DNA of 64,000 bases from Paragorgia papillata. Taxonomy: Eukaryota > Cnidaria > Anthozoa > Scleralcyonacea > Coralliidae. Both the position numbers and the translations under genes were made by a program. Positions 33,097 to 44,137 of the stretch are shown piece after piece; position 1 is the first letter of the stretch, and every line of letters begins with the position of its first letter. Location of the stretch: the NCBI GenBank assembly GCA_035771165.1, contig JAWNZC010000285.1, forward strand, positions 2,036,501 to 2,100,500, in the 5' to 3' direction. The notes below the pieces were generated by a model. The model was not told the DNA's origin, did not search any database, and saw only the letters and a list, made by a program, of their open reading frames with translations.

Positions 33097-34255
33097 GGGG
33101 ACCGGGTTGTGGGAACTAGGTTCGTACACCGGGTTATGGGAACTTGTGTGAAAGAAAACAACATTCAGGGTTATGGGAACTTGTGTAAATATCTTTAACT
33201 TACCGACATATGGGAACCTATATAAAGTCCATATTATTTCTTCCATTTACTGGTATGCAAGGGTATATAGACTTACTTTTGGGGCAATTAAAGATTGCGT
33301 TGCTCGTAGCTAAGACTTTTAACTGTGTCAACTTAACATAAAAATTATCAGACATATTTTTTTGTTTTTAATCTGTTATTATCTGGAAGTTAAAAGACCT
33401 CACTACGGAAACAGGCGCTGTCTTTGGATATTTATTTCACGTACAACTTCAAAACCTCCTAATACAAGAATATACATGCACATATGGGAACCTATATAAA
33501 GTTGCGTCCTATTTCTTTGTGGAAAATGTTCTAACTGACTTGGCCCTTTGTTTGTTTTTTCACTCAGGTTCCAATAACGTGGTTTGATGGGGGTTTTTCA
33601 CACAAGTTCCCATAACACTGTTTGTTTTGTTTTTTTCACACAAGTTCCCATAACACTGTTTGCTTGGTTTTTTTCCACACAAGTTCCCATAACACTGTTT
33701 GTTTGGTTTTTTTCACACAAGTTCCCATAACACTGTTTGTTTGGGTTTTTTTCACACAAGTTCCCATAACACTGTTTGTTTGGGTTTTTTTTTACACAAG
33801 TTCCCATAACACTGTTTGTTTCGGATTTTTTCACACAAGTTCCCATAACACTGTTTGTTTGGGTTTTTCACACAAGTTCCCATAACACTGTTTGCTTGTT
33901 TTTTTCCCACACAAGTTCCCATAACACTGTTTGTTGGGGTTTTTTCACACAAGTTCCCATAACACTGTTTGTTTGGGTTTTTTTCACACAAGTTCCCATA
34001 ACACTGTTTGTTTGGTTTTTTTAACACAAGTTCCCATAACACGGTTTGTTTCGGATTTTTCCACACAAGTTCCCATAACACTGTTTGTTTGGGTTTTTCA
34101 CACAAGTTCCCATAACGTGGTTTGATGAGGATTTTTTTTCACACAAGTTCCCATAACGTGGTTTGCTTGGGTTTTTCCACACAAGTTCCCATAACGGGGT
34201 TCGTTTGGGATTTTTTTCACACAAGTTCCATAACGTGGTTTGTCTTTTTCACAGG
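33097..34255. repeat. 38-bp minisatellite, with inverted upstream copies
   Basis: From about 33560 to 34255 some 17 units of 36-42 bp repeat a CACACAAGTTCCCATAACACTG core followed by T-rich filler. At 33097-33195 two to three units lie in the opposite orientation (GGGTTATGGGAACTTGTGTG). Between them, CATATGGGAACCTATATAAAG occurs twice (33207 and 33480). ORFs on both strands here are artefacts of the repeat. Confidence 0.88.
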
Positions 34256-34298
34256 AGTTCTTATAAGATTGTATGTTTGTTTAAATATGGTCTGATTT

Positions 34299-34476
34299 AA
34301 GAAATACCCAATGGATTTCCATGTTTGGATAGCCTGATCCAAACACGAGGGATGTTGCGAGACTTTCGCAAAGCGTAAAAAACATTAGGCAAGTGTTTTT
34401 TAGCTTTCGAAAGTCGAGCAAAACCCGAGTGTTTGGATCAGGCTATCCAAACATGGAAACCCATTAGGTATTTCTT
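34299..34476. repeat. foldback MITE, about 178 bp
   Basis: Terminal inverted repeats of about 48 bp start AAGAAATACC and include TTTCCATGTTTGGATAGCCT. A short non-coding centre separates them. Exact target duplication not determined. Confidence 0.75.
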
Positions 34477-35029
34477 TTATAAAATGACCGACAATAAAAT
34501 AACAGATTTTCTAAAAAAACGTTTCGTCTACTTTTCCCCAGACTCCTAAACAACAGCCAATCACATTTCGCCTTGAATCTTGATGCCGGACGAGCGAAAC
34601 GAGAAAGAAAGTAATCCGAAAATTGTTTTCCGACAAATTCGACATTAAAGATGGGAATGTCAATAAAGAAGTGAACTCTGACCATCGAAAACAGCGATTA
34701 TTACGAAGACGCTTAAAATTACTAGAATCAACCGCCTCAGCGTCTGGCTCATGGTTTCAGAGCAAATACTTCTAGCGGTAAGTGACTTAGCGGTAAGTGA
34801 CTTACGGCGAGGTTTTTTAGCAACTTAAAATAAATAAGCTCGCGTTTAAGGCTAAAATATAGGTTTTTGTATTTGTTTGCTACGTAATTGTTAAGTTTTT
34901 AACGTTTAACATTGAACTATATATTAGATTAGCTAAGCTTTGTTTAACTCACCTTAAAGCGGCCGCCATTTTGAATATTTACCAAAATGCCGGCGAAGTG
35001 GACGTCATGCTAAAGTCGATCAGTAAGGG
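34477..35029. other. non-coding spacer
   Basis: No supported gene. There is a duplicated TAGCGGTAAGTGACTTA near 34775-34805 and a GCCATTTTG/CAAAATGCCGGC palindrome near 34965. Confidence 0.4.
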
Positions 35030-35530
35030 TTATATACCGAGAACGCGGGATATAAGTCATATATTGACCCGAGGGGCCAGACGACTTATATCACGATTGA
35101 GGAGGTTTTCGAACAAGGTTTCGCCCATTTCGAAGACTTTCGATCAAGATCTTTGGAGTTTTATCCAATTATTTATGCACGGTATATAACTTGTATATAC
35201 ACCGCGGTACATCAAAGAAAATCGACTCGATCGTGATATAAGTAATAGATAAGTCCCGACAACGAGGGATGTATACTATATAAAGACCCGAGAACGTGCA
35301 GCGTCCGAGGGCTTTATATTGCATACATCCCGACATTCGAGGGATTTATCCGACTTAATTTATTATTGAGGAGGTTGTCCAACAAAGTTTTGCCTATTTT
35401 TTCCACCTTGGACAAAGATTTTCCTTGTTTTTTTCTTCATTTCGTATCTCATTATTATTCGAGGGCTTTATGCGATATAAAGCCTTCGGAAGAACAAAGA
35501 AAACCGACTCAATAATAAATTAATGGTTGT
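35030..35530. repeat. cluster of imperfect palindromes (two related stem-loop units)
   Basis: Unit A pairs ACTTATATCACGAT-GAG (about 35088) with its complement near 35240. Unit B pairs TTAATTTATTATTGAG (about 35365) with its complement at about 35505-35522. Both units share inner sequence (GAGGAGGTT-TC-AACAA...; AAGAAAA-CGACTC) but have different, internally complementary outer arms. Smaller GAGGG...CCC palindromes lie between them. Confidence 0.6.
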
Positions 35531-36002
35531 TACGCAAACCGCTAACACTCGGAAGAGTGTTTCATCTGGATTTCCAAACACCGAGACATTTGGTTTGAAC
35601 TCCGCCTCGTGTATGATATATAACATCATACACAGCGTAAACTAAGTTTTCCTTTTTGTTCAACTTTGAAATTTAAATATTGAAACAATTAGCCATTTTA
35701 GTCTTTGTGCATGGGCTTGTCTTTGCCGTGTCTCACTGAGAATGCCATGCAGTCGGACAACTAGAACATGACGCAAGTTATTTTTATCGTTTGTATATCT
35801 TCGAATAAAGATTCGTTTGTTTGTCTTGACAGTCCTGTTTTACTGTACTATATTTACTTACTGTGTTTCAAAAATTATGCAAAAGCGGGCGAGGGATTGT
35901 TGCGTTCATTCTACAACGCACACGACAACTGGGAGTGTGGAGAATCTTGCTGCCTCTTTCTTCCGCAGAGGCTTTGCGCGGATAATGAGGTCTAACAGGA
36001 AG
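35531..36002. other. non-coding spacer before the Maverick
   Basis: Short open frames at 35768-36107 overlap the element end and show no motif. Nothing else was recognised. Confidence 0.4.
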
Positions 36003-36008
36003 TACCTA

Positions 36009-36990
36009 AGTAGTAATAGACCCCCATCGAGGGACCAAAGGGATGCCGCCTCATTAAATATTCAACTTATTATTTATTCATTCTCAGGCTCCTTTGAGAC
36101 CTCCTAACCCTAATCTCATTATTTATGCATACGTCATTATTTCTCAGACTCCTGAAGTTAAAAAGAGTTGCCTTGAATGGTAGCGAATCGTTATTGTAAA
36201 CTTAGAAGAACATTATTCGATAGCATCGTTGACCAAGCACTTTGAAAAATTACAGAGCTTGGTTAAATAATTCGTCGCTATGATTTAGTATGTTATAAGA
36301 TTCTCGCACGTGCAGAACACAAAAGGGAAAAGTCATTAAAGCTACTAATGGCTAAAACATAGCCAGATTTGCATATAAGTAGAATATTTAATTCATTTTA
36401 GGGGATGTCATGAGTTGTGTGTGGATAATAAGGGGTATTAATGTGTGGGCATGTTCAGGCCAAAAGATGATTAGCGGGGGCGTTACCATGGAGAATGTAC
36501 AGCCTCGCGTCGCCTCATAAGACAGAATTCAAAGTACTCAGTTTAAAATATTTATTTAGGCTTTGGTTTAAACTTACACATATCAAAACAAATTACCGTT
36601 ACATATAAATAGTTCACACCGAGCATCTAGTAAGGTCTGCTTCTTAGATTATATTTAGGTGTTTTTATTTTAAAAGTAGAATGATAATCTTTCTTGTCTT
36701 CTGATGATAATTGGGACACGTCTTCTTTTGTCATGGGTAAATATGTTGATCTAGTCATCAATAGATGATGTTCATACTCTTCTCTATCATCCGGAGTCAT
36801 CTTTGCCAAGTCTTTCTCTGTCGGGTCACCCAAACTTTCCCAGTTATGAAAGAAATTATGTTTAAGCGTCGGTTGTTCAACGGTAGGAGGCGGTGTTAGG
36901 AAATAGGTTTTAGGTGTAGCAGGGAAACCCCACGGAATATCGTCAGTTTCTTGCTTTATCTCCGGTGTCAAGTTTGGTGTAGGCTGAGTT
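36009..36990. repeat. left terminal inverted repeat of the Maverick
   Basis: 982 bp, complementary to 40152-41005 plus 41732-41891. It includes the last roughly 120 codons of the ATPase gene in antisense orientation. Confidence 0.85.
36627..36990 (-). pseudogene. antisense-arm copy of ATPase C-terminus
   Basis: The minus strand repeats the ATPase tail from NLTPEIKQETDD to NLRSRPY with few changes (DD-I-P versus DD-L-P) and one 9-bp gap. Upstream residues in this frame are unrelated, so it is a TIR-borne fragment, not a gene. Confidence 0.8.
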
Positions 36991-37008
36991 TCAAGATTAT
37001 CTATTTTT

Positions 37009-37676
37009 TTATTTCGGTTCAAAATTATTTTCATTAACTCCATCGGTAATATAAGCCTTGGGACATGCAGTACAGAAACCAATTGAATGTGAAAAAGATA
37101 AGGGAGATCCTAAGTTACATAATTTACATTGATTGTTATCCTGATAGAAATCTTTCCATGAACATTTAGGACACTGAAGTAAATATACAACATGTACAAT
37201 ACTTTGACAGTGTTCACATTCTCCAGTAAGTTCTTCATTTCCCTCCGAGTCCTCTCCACTCCAATGCTCCGCGTCCGACTCTTCTTGTTTTTCGGAGTCA
37301 GTTTCTTCGTCTTCGTCCTCGCTTTCTTCGTCTTCGCTTTCGGATTCCGGCCCTTGATGTTCATGACGTGCCAGCATGGTCAAAACTTGAACATTTTCAA
37401 TGAGACTTTTATCAATTTTCAAATTTGCTAGTCTTTTAATAAAAATATCTAAACCAAGGGGCTCGGGAATCTTGGCATCGTATTCTGTAAGACAATATTC
37501 TATCAAATCTATAGAATATTATTATATACTATTTCCCCTCTTGAATTCCACGTGAGAAAACTATGAGATATCAGCAAACTGTTTAGCAGAGAAGACACTT
37601 TCTCTTCATCGATTTCGTAGTGTAAATGTGATATTATTTGTTGGACGCGATAATTAGCGAGACTTGTTTCTTCCAT
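37009..37676 (-). pseudogene. acidic Cys-rich Maverick protein, frameshifted
   Basis: A short ORF from ATG 37676 to the stop at 37509 (55 aa) is followed, in another frame, by 37009-37506. The two read naturally as one protein with a lesion near 37507. The second part has an acidic Glu/Asp/Ser stretch (about residues 52-92). After it come two Cys-rich motifs (GECEHCQS...LQCPKCSW and NQCKLCNL...FCTACPK) resembling zinc ribbons. I do not recognise the family. Its place next to the ATPase suggests a Maverick accessory protein. Confidence 0.5.
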
Positions 37677-37720
37677 GATGTTCACGCTTAAACTGACTAT
37701 TGTAGAAACTTTTAGTTCTT

Positions 37721-38038
37721 TTATACCATTTCTGTGAGTCCTTCTAAAACAGGACCAAGCAACAGGCTTAGAAATCCTTTACCGTTTTGAACCAGAGTTT
37801 TCTTTTTTCGTCTAAAACTTCGTCGGGGATCAACCAAAATGTGTAGATCGTCCTGGTAAGGGCTAAGTCTTTCAATCACATGACGAGGTAGTTGGTAGTG
37901 CATTTGCCAAAAATTGTGCGCACACTCGCATATACATCGAACCTGCTCAGGGCTCGCAGACTCCAAAACAGCTCGCTGTTGTATGGGTTTTGAAAGACAC
38001 AAAAACTGAAGAAATGCCCTCTGTTCGTTGGTAAACAT
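37721..38038 (-). CDS. small basic Maverick protein with hydrophobic C-terminus
   Basis: 105 aa, intact, ATG 38038. The N-terminal half is helical with a short Cys motif (QVRCICECAHNFWQM). A basic patch (RRSFRRKKK) precedes a hydrophobic tail (GFLSLLLGPVLEGL). Small proteins of this layout (helical head, KKK patch, GFLxxLLxPVL tail) are common beside Polinton/adintovirus-type genes and may be minor-capsid or membrane-active proteins. That role is inferred, not shown. Confidence 0.55.
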   Translation of the reverse strand: MFTNEQRAFLQFLCLSKPIQQRAVLESASPEQVRCICECAHNFWQMHYQLPRHVIERLSPYQDDLHILVDPRRSFRRKKKTLVQNGKGFLSLLLGPVLEGLTEMV

Positions 38039-38154
38039 CTCTATCTGACAGTCAGTGTCTAAATGAGGAAATCTCTACCAGAACATGTCTATATATTTTG
38101 GATTTGTGACAGATATCCTTGAGGGGTCTGGGACTGAAAATTGGGAAAATAAGG

Positions 38155-39120
38155 CATATAAGCGAAAGAGAAGGAAGAGAAGAGAAAGATAAGGAAGATA
38201 AGAGGAAGATAAGAAAAAGGGAAGATAAGAAAGATAAGGGAAAGATAAGAGGAAGATAAGAGGAAGATAAAGGGAAGATAAAGAAAAGATAAGATAAGGA
38301 AGATAAGGAAAATAAGAGCAAGATAAAGGGAAGATAAAGGGAAGATAAGGGAAAGATAAGAGGAAGATAAGAGGAAGATAAAGGGAAGATAAAGAAAAGA
38401 TAAGGAAGATAAGGAAAATAAGAGCAAGATAAAGGGAAGATAAAGGGAAGATAAGGGAAAGATAAGAGGAAGATAAGAGGAAAATAAAGGGAAGATAAAG
38501 AAAAGATAAAGAAAAGATAAGGAAGATAAGGAAGATAAGAGCAAGATAGATGGAAGATAAAGGGAAGATAAGGGAAAGATAAGAGGAAGATAAGAGGAAG
38601 ATAAAGGGAAGATAAAGAAAAGATAAGAGGAAGGTAAGGAAGAGAAGAGAAAGATAAGGAAGATAAGAGGAAGATAAGGGAAAGATAAAGCGAAGATAAA
38701 TCGAAGATAAGAAAGATAAGGGAAAGATAAGAGGAAGATAAGAGGACGATAAGAGGAAGATAAAGGGAAGATAAAGAAAAGATAAGGAAGATAAGGAAAA
38801 TAAGAGCAAGATAAAGGGAAGATAAAGGGAAGATAAAGGGAAGATAAGGGAAAGATATGAGGTAGATAAGGAAGAGAAAGATAAGAGGAAGATAAGAGGA
38901 AGATAAAGGGAAGATAAAGGAATGATAAGAGGAAGATAAGGAAGAGAAGAGCAAGATAAAGGGAAGATAAAGGGAAGATAAGGAAGATAAGAGAAAGATA
39001 AAGCGAAGATAAATCGAAGGTAAGAGGAAGATAAGGAAGATAAGGGAAAGATAAAGGGAAGATAAAGAAAAGATAAGGAAGATAAGAGCAAGATAAGAGG
39101 AAGATAAAGGGTAGATAAGA
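38155..39120 (+). repeat. purine-rich GATAA/GAAGATAAG satellite block
   Basis: Nearly 1 kb of the plus strand is A/G/T with almost no C, made of shuffled units such as GAAGATAAAGGGAAGATAAG. Higher-order copies of about 100-250 bp are visible (for example 38240-38330, 38350-38440 and 38740-38830). The long Leu/Ser/Tyr/Phe-rich frames on the minus strand (up to 468 codons) are translations of this repeat. Confidence 0.9.
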
Positions 39121-39194
39121 GGGGAAAAATTGATATAAATTGTCCGAATATACTTTGAAACAATCATTTTACTCCTAATCGTCAAAGAGTCAAC

Positions 39195-40532
39195 ATGTCG
39201 TACATCTGTCGCACTTGCGGAAAAACGTTTTCGACAAGAGGCAATCTTCAACGTCATATTAAAAATTTCTATCAGGAAAGTAATACCGTGCATGTTTCCC
39301 CTGTTATCAATGGATCTACAGTCATGCAGCATCCATTTACATGCATTGTTGCAGGGTGTACTCAGAGCGGCAAAACCGTATAGGTGAAGACACTTCTGGA
39401 AAATGCCAAAACTACGATTAATCCTCCTCCCGAACGTATCATTTGGTGCTATGGACAATGGCAGCCCATGTACCTTGAGATGATCAAAACAATATCAGGC
39501 ATCGAATTCTACGACGGTATACCTTCCGACATTGACTCGGATGATTTTCTTGAAGTCTCTCAACGTAACCTGATCGTCCTCGATGATCTTATGGCTCAAT
39601 CAGGGGGAGATAAACGTATTGCTAGTCTATTTACTAAAGGTAGTCATCATCGGAATTTGTCTATCATCTATATTGTTCAAAATATTTTCCATCAAGGCAA
39701 AGAAACCAGAAACATTAGCCTCAACGCACACTATATCTTACTCTTCAAGTCTCCGAGGGATAAACAGCAAATTTCTGTCTTGGCTCGACAGGTGAACCCT
39801 GGTCATGTTCAGGAATTTATGAAGAGTTACGAGAAAGCAAGAAGCCGCCCTCATGGTTATCTTATGCTAGATCTAAAGCCTACAACGGATGACGATCATC
39901 GTCTCAAGACCAATGTTCTACCTGGAGAAAGTAACTCCACCCTGCAGCAGCAACTTGGTAGTTTCATACAAAAGCAATCTTATCAGCAACCTCCGATCAT
40001 TAACGCCATGTACAATACAGCACAAAAAATGCAAGATATTGTACAAGCGCCACAGTTAACAACAGAAGAAAAGAGCATACTCTACTCCAATCAGCTCGGA
40101 CGTTTTCTAACGTTTCAAAATCAACTGCAGAATCAGCTTCAACCTCTAACTAATCCTCAAACTCAGCCTCGGAAAAATACACCAAACTTGACACCGGAGA
40201 TAAAGCAAGAAACTGACGATCTTCCGTGGGGTTTCCCTGCTACACCTAAAACCTATTTCCTAACACCGCCTCCTACCGTTGAACAACCGACGCTTAAACA
40301 TAATTTCTTTCATAACTGGGAAAGTTTGGGCGACCCGACAGAGAAAGACTTGGCAAAGATGACTCCGGATGATAGAGAAGAGTATGAACATCATCTATTG
40401 ATGACTAGATCAACATATTTACCCATGACAAAAGAAGACGTGTCCCAATTATCATCAGAAGACAAGAAAGATTATCATTCTACTTTTAAAATAAAAACAC
40501 CTAAATATAATCTAAGAAGCAGACCTTACTAG
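39195..40532 (+). pseudogene. A32-like packaging ATPase with N-terminal C2H2 finger, one nonsense codon
   Basis: Frame 3 runs from ATG 39195 to TAG 40532 with a single internal TAG at 39381-39383, directly after the P-loop (GCTQSGKT). Residues 1-30 carry a C2H2-type finger (YICRTCGKTFSTRGNLQRH). The Walker B is NLIVLDDLM. LFTKGSHHRNLSIIYIVQN and ISLNAHYILLFKSPRDKQQ are family-typical of FtsK/HerA-type ATPases of Maverick/Polinton elements, which pump DNA into capsids. The C-terminal 120 residues are acidic and proline-rich and lie in the right TIR. The gene is convergent with the two minus-strand Maverick genes. Confidence 0.82.
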
Positions 40533-41891
40533 ATGCTCGGTGTGAACTATTTATATGTAACGGTAATTTGTTTTGATATGTGTAAGTTTAAACCAAAGCC
40601 TAAATAAATATTTTAAACTGAGTACTTTGAATTCTGTCTTATGAGGCGACGCGAGGCTGTACATTCTCCATGGTAACGCCCCCGCTAATCATGTTTTGGC
40701 CTGAACATGCCCACACATTAATACCCCTTATTATCCACACACAACTCATGACATCCCCTAAAATGAATTAAATATTCTACTTATATGCAAATCTGGCTAT
40801 GTTTTAGCCATTAGTAGCTTTAATGACTTTTCCCTTTTGTGTTCTGCACGTGCGAGAATCTTATAACATACTAAATCATAGCGACGAATTATTTAACCAA
40901 GCTCTGTAATTTTTCAAAGTGCTTGGTCAACGATGCTATCGAATAATGTTCTTCTAAGTTTACAATAACGATTCGCTACCATTCAAGGCGACTCTTTTTA
41001 ACTTCATACGGTTCCTATACGTATAAACATCACAAAAGCGAACCAAATATCTAATATAATATTCATATATAAGCTTTTCATTGCTATGTGCCAATACGTT
41101 TTTTCTGAGCTCACGGCTTTTCGGATTGATTCGTACATATCTTAAGTTCAGCTCCTCAAAGTGATTCTTCGTTCTATCTTCCTTCACTTATAAACGAGGG
41201 TTTAGTTAGGAATGATTCTAGGATGATTTATTCTCTTAGGTTCTAACCCTAATATAATATTCATAGCTTATTCAGATAATATTCGAGTTAAGTTATCTCA
41301 GCCGATTCAGATATTTAGGCTGTTCAAAACTCTCTCTATTCCTCCAGACAAGGTTTCAGATAAAAAATATAAAGTGTTTCTATCAATTTCTCTCTCGTTC
41401 CTTGTTAAGAACGTCTATTTCGTTAAAGGTTACTGTACGCATGCTCTTTGTACCTACGTGTCCCACAAGTGTTGACTGACAGTGGGGTAAAGTGTACAAA
41501 TGAAAAGGTAATTACTATTACTTATAAGGAATATAAGTCGAATGCCTTTTGATAATGACGTAACTTCGGAAATCAGTCGGAGAGCGATCGGTTATGACGT
41601 AGTGAATACCGGGGGTTGGATGAAAGCTAGCGATGACGATGCATAAATAATAAGTCTGTATGACGTAGTGAAAACCAGGGGGTTGAGCAACAGCTAGGTT
41701 TAGGGTGGAAGTTAGGGTTACTACGTCCCAAAGGAGTCTGAGAAATAATGACGTATGCATAATAGGGTTAGAGGGTCCCACAGGAGCCTGAGAATGAATA
41801 ATTAAAAATTGAATATTTAATTATTAATTAAAAATTGAATATTTAATGAGGCGGCATCCCTTTGGTCCCTCGATGGGGGTCTATTACTACT
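40152..41891. repeat. right terminal inverted repeat, interrupted
   Basis: Matches the left arm, but 41006-41731 (726 bp) has no counterpart there. Either an insertion entered this arm or the left arm lost the segment. The extra DNA contains no gene. Parts of it repeat GACGTAGTGAATACC / GACGTAGTGAAAACC. Confidence 0.8.
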
Positions 41892-41897
41892 TACCTA

Positions 41898-42835
41898 CGT
41901 GCTACGTTCTCTGGTCACGTCAGACAGCGACGATAGTTTGCACGAAGTACATTGTTTTCTTCAAGATTTAAGTCTAGAATGTACTTCTGGATGTTATTGT
42001 GAATTTTTCTATAAAAATCACCTGCGGAACGGATCGAAATTAAAATTCGAAACGCTGCTAGACTGACAAACGCTTAACGAACGTTGTCAACTGCCTGGAA
42101 GTTTTCCACTTCAGATTAACTTGATAAACAAAGCCGACGAACAGGAAAATTTCTCGGCGCTAAATTTCTATGACATAATGGTAAGATCTATATTTAGAAC
42201 AGTCTGCCCTTTGAGATCAATGATTAACTTTCTCATGTAGCGTTTGTTTTATACTTTTATTTGCATAATTCAACACCGGAAAATCCTGTCCTTGTGTTAC
42301 AATAACATTGTCGAGTTGAGAATCAGACGTCTGGCAGCGATTTAAATGTATCTCGCCATATTGACATCATTATCTGGCAGAGGCTCATTTTCTTTCCCTC
42401 TTCCAATCATTCCCCACGCGCGTCTTCCCTCTCGCCCGCACGCCTTCCCCTCCGAGCCTCTGCGGAGGAGACAGTCTTGCCGCGGTGTCCAGTGTTGGAG
42501 ACGAACAGCTCTTTAATAAAACATTTGATATAAACCTCATGTATGCTTTCATATATATATATTAAACATTTATTACTTTTGAATTTTCTTATTCATTAAG
42601 AAAGTTCAAAACAAAGAAATGTTTGATCAATATCTGTAAATCGCATACAGATTCGTCCTGATTTACATAAACTTTTTCCTCAATTTACTTAGCTATATGA
42701 AATCATTCCAGCTTCAGAAATAGTTTGAAAACATGGCTATTTAGATGCGTCCATTTGATAAGTAAGATAAAGCATTCGCAGCTGATCTGTATGTGATTTA
42801 CTACGGTTCGCTTGCAGCTCACTGTACCCTTGTGA
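41898..42835. other. non-coding; GC-rich hairpin at 42378-42468
   Basis: CAGAGGCTC (42378-42386) pairs with GAGCCTCTG (42454-42462), and CCTCCG/CGGAGG form a tight hairpin at 42449-42468. The block is markedly GC-rich for this window and may be a MITE. No gene. Confidence 0.45.
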
Positions 42836-42955
42836 CAGTTCGAGCACTCTGGCCGTATACCACCTCATGCTCTCTAGATGTGCGCACTATAGATTGTTCC
42901 AAGCTACACTGAGCTGTAGTACAGCGAAACACGTGTCTGGAGATTGAACTATATA
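42836..42955 (+). repeat. solitary decayed retrozyme unit
   Basis: Resembles the 277-bp unit: TTCGAGCACTCTGG, then a gap of about 90 bp, then GATTGTTCCAAGCTACACTG...GATTGAACTAT. The hammerhead core has lost ATG (CTGAGCTG instead of CTGATGAGCTG) and helix I is weakened, so it should be inactive. Confidence 0.75.
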
Positions 42956-43276
42956 CACGAGAGCGGAATTGTCTCAAGGAAAAGAAAACGTGAAATGCAT
43001 GGATCTGAAGATAATATATATTTGTAATATATATATTTAATGTAATATTAATAACCTTTTTAAAATCGCCAATCTACTTGACCTAATCTTTCAAACAATC
43101 AAACTGTCACATGGCCCGCATACTAAAATACTAAAAGGGGAGATGGCCCCTAAATTGATCATCTGGTTTCTGTACCATGTGGTATTTTTTCGTGGAATGT
43201 AGAACCTGTGCTAGAGCCCGCTTTATAAATACTTATTAAATTCTGAAGATCCTTGCAATACCTTTTGAGATATACT

Positions 43277-43356
43277 GGGGACGGACGGACGGACGGACGG
43301 ACGGACCGACGGACCGACGGACCGACCGACCGACCGACCGACCGACAGACAGACAA
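43277..43356. repeat. (GGAC)n/(CGAC)n tetranucleotide microsatellite
   Basis: About 20 units shift from GGAC to CGAC to AGAC. Nearby are (GTT)n at 43486-43512 and (ATA)n at 43543-43569. No genes in this stretch. Confidence 0.9.
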
Positions 43357-44137
43357 CGCTGAAAATATAACATCCCTAATGTTAGTGTAGTCATCGTATA
43401 TTATATTAGTATAAAGTCGTAGTATATATTAGTATAAAGTCTTTATAATATAATGTAATACATATAATAGCTACGTCGTTGCCGCTGTTGTTGTTGTTGT
43501 TGTTGTTGTTGTAGCCGCACGGCAGCTAGCATTCATCCCTTGTTATTATAATAATAATAATAATAATAAAAGCTGATGCCTTCATGGTGATGCTTCATTA
43601 TTGGCTGCCGATTTGACTGCCATGCGGAAAAAGTCTATCCTAGCTGATAATTTTATAAAAATTAAAGTCGTCATTGCAGTCTTGCTGCAATAATTGACTG
43701 TACCGAAAAAGATGGCGACTTGTACATTTAACTAGAATCCGTTGCGTGTAGTAAATATTGTTTCTTGCAAAATTATTGGAAGATATGGTTTTAAAACGAT
43801 CAACTTTGGTAGGAATGAAGTTTTTACTTACTTAATCGATCTTAACGTGATAAACAGTGTTTAGTTGTTATATGAGCGGATTTGAGGTGGCAAAGCATTG
43901 TCGTTAAATGTACCACCGCCATCTTTTTCGGTACCGTCCATTGTTGGTTAGTGTTAGTTGTTCCTCCTTACCTATCAATGTCAAATCCGAGTGGGGAGGG
44001 GGCCTGGAAAGGGTGATGTGACCAGCTTTGCTGTCCTGAACATATGAATTTTGATCGTTTTGACTGCCGCTTGGGAGTCTGGTGACCAATGTTATTGGTC
44101 GGTGTAGTCATAGGAATCATAAATAAAACTAGATGTG

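Larger units (their letters stand above)
36009..41891. mobile_element. non-autonomous Maverick/Polinton, 5.9 kb
   Basis: Termini are 5'-AGTAGTAATAGACC and its complement. The perfect 6-bp target duplication is TACCTA (36003-36008 and 41892-41897). Long terminal inverted repeats and an A32-like packaging ATPase are present. 5'-AG ends with 6-bp duplications are hallmarks of Maverick/Polinton elements. DNA polymerase B, integrase and capsid genes are absent, so this is an internally deleted derivative of a virus-like transposon. The centre is a purine-rich satellite block. Confidence 0.85.

Noticed and set aside
33598..34224. ORFs on both strands of the 38-bp minisatellite
   Set aside because: All frames are repeat translations; unit length varies between 36 and 42 bp and no coding constraint is visible.
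38052..39458. 468-codon minus-strand ORF rich in Leu/Ser/Tyr/Phe, resembling a membrane protein
   Set aside because: It is a translation of the GATAA purine satellite. A second frame over the same DNA gives an equally long, equally biased product, and there is no family motif.
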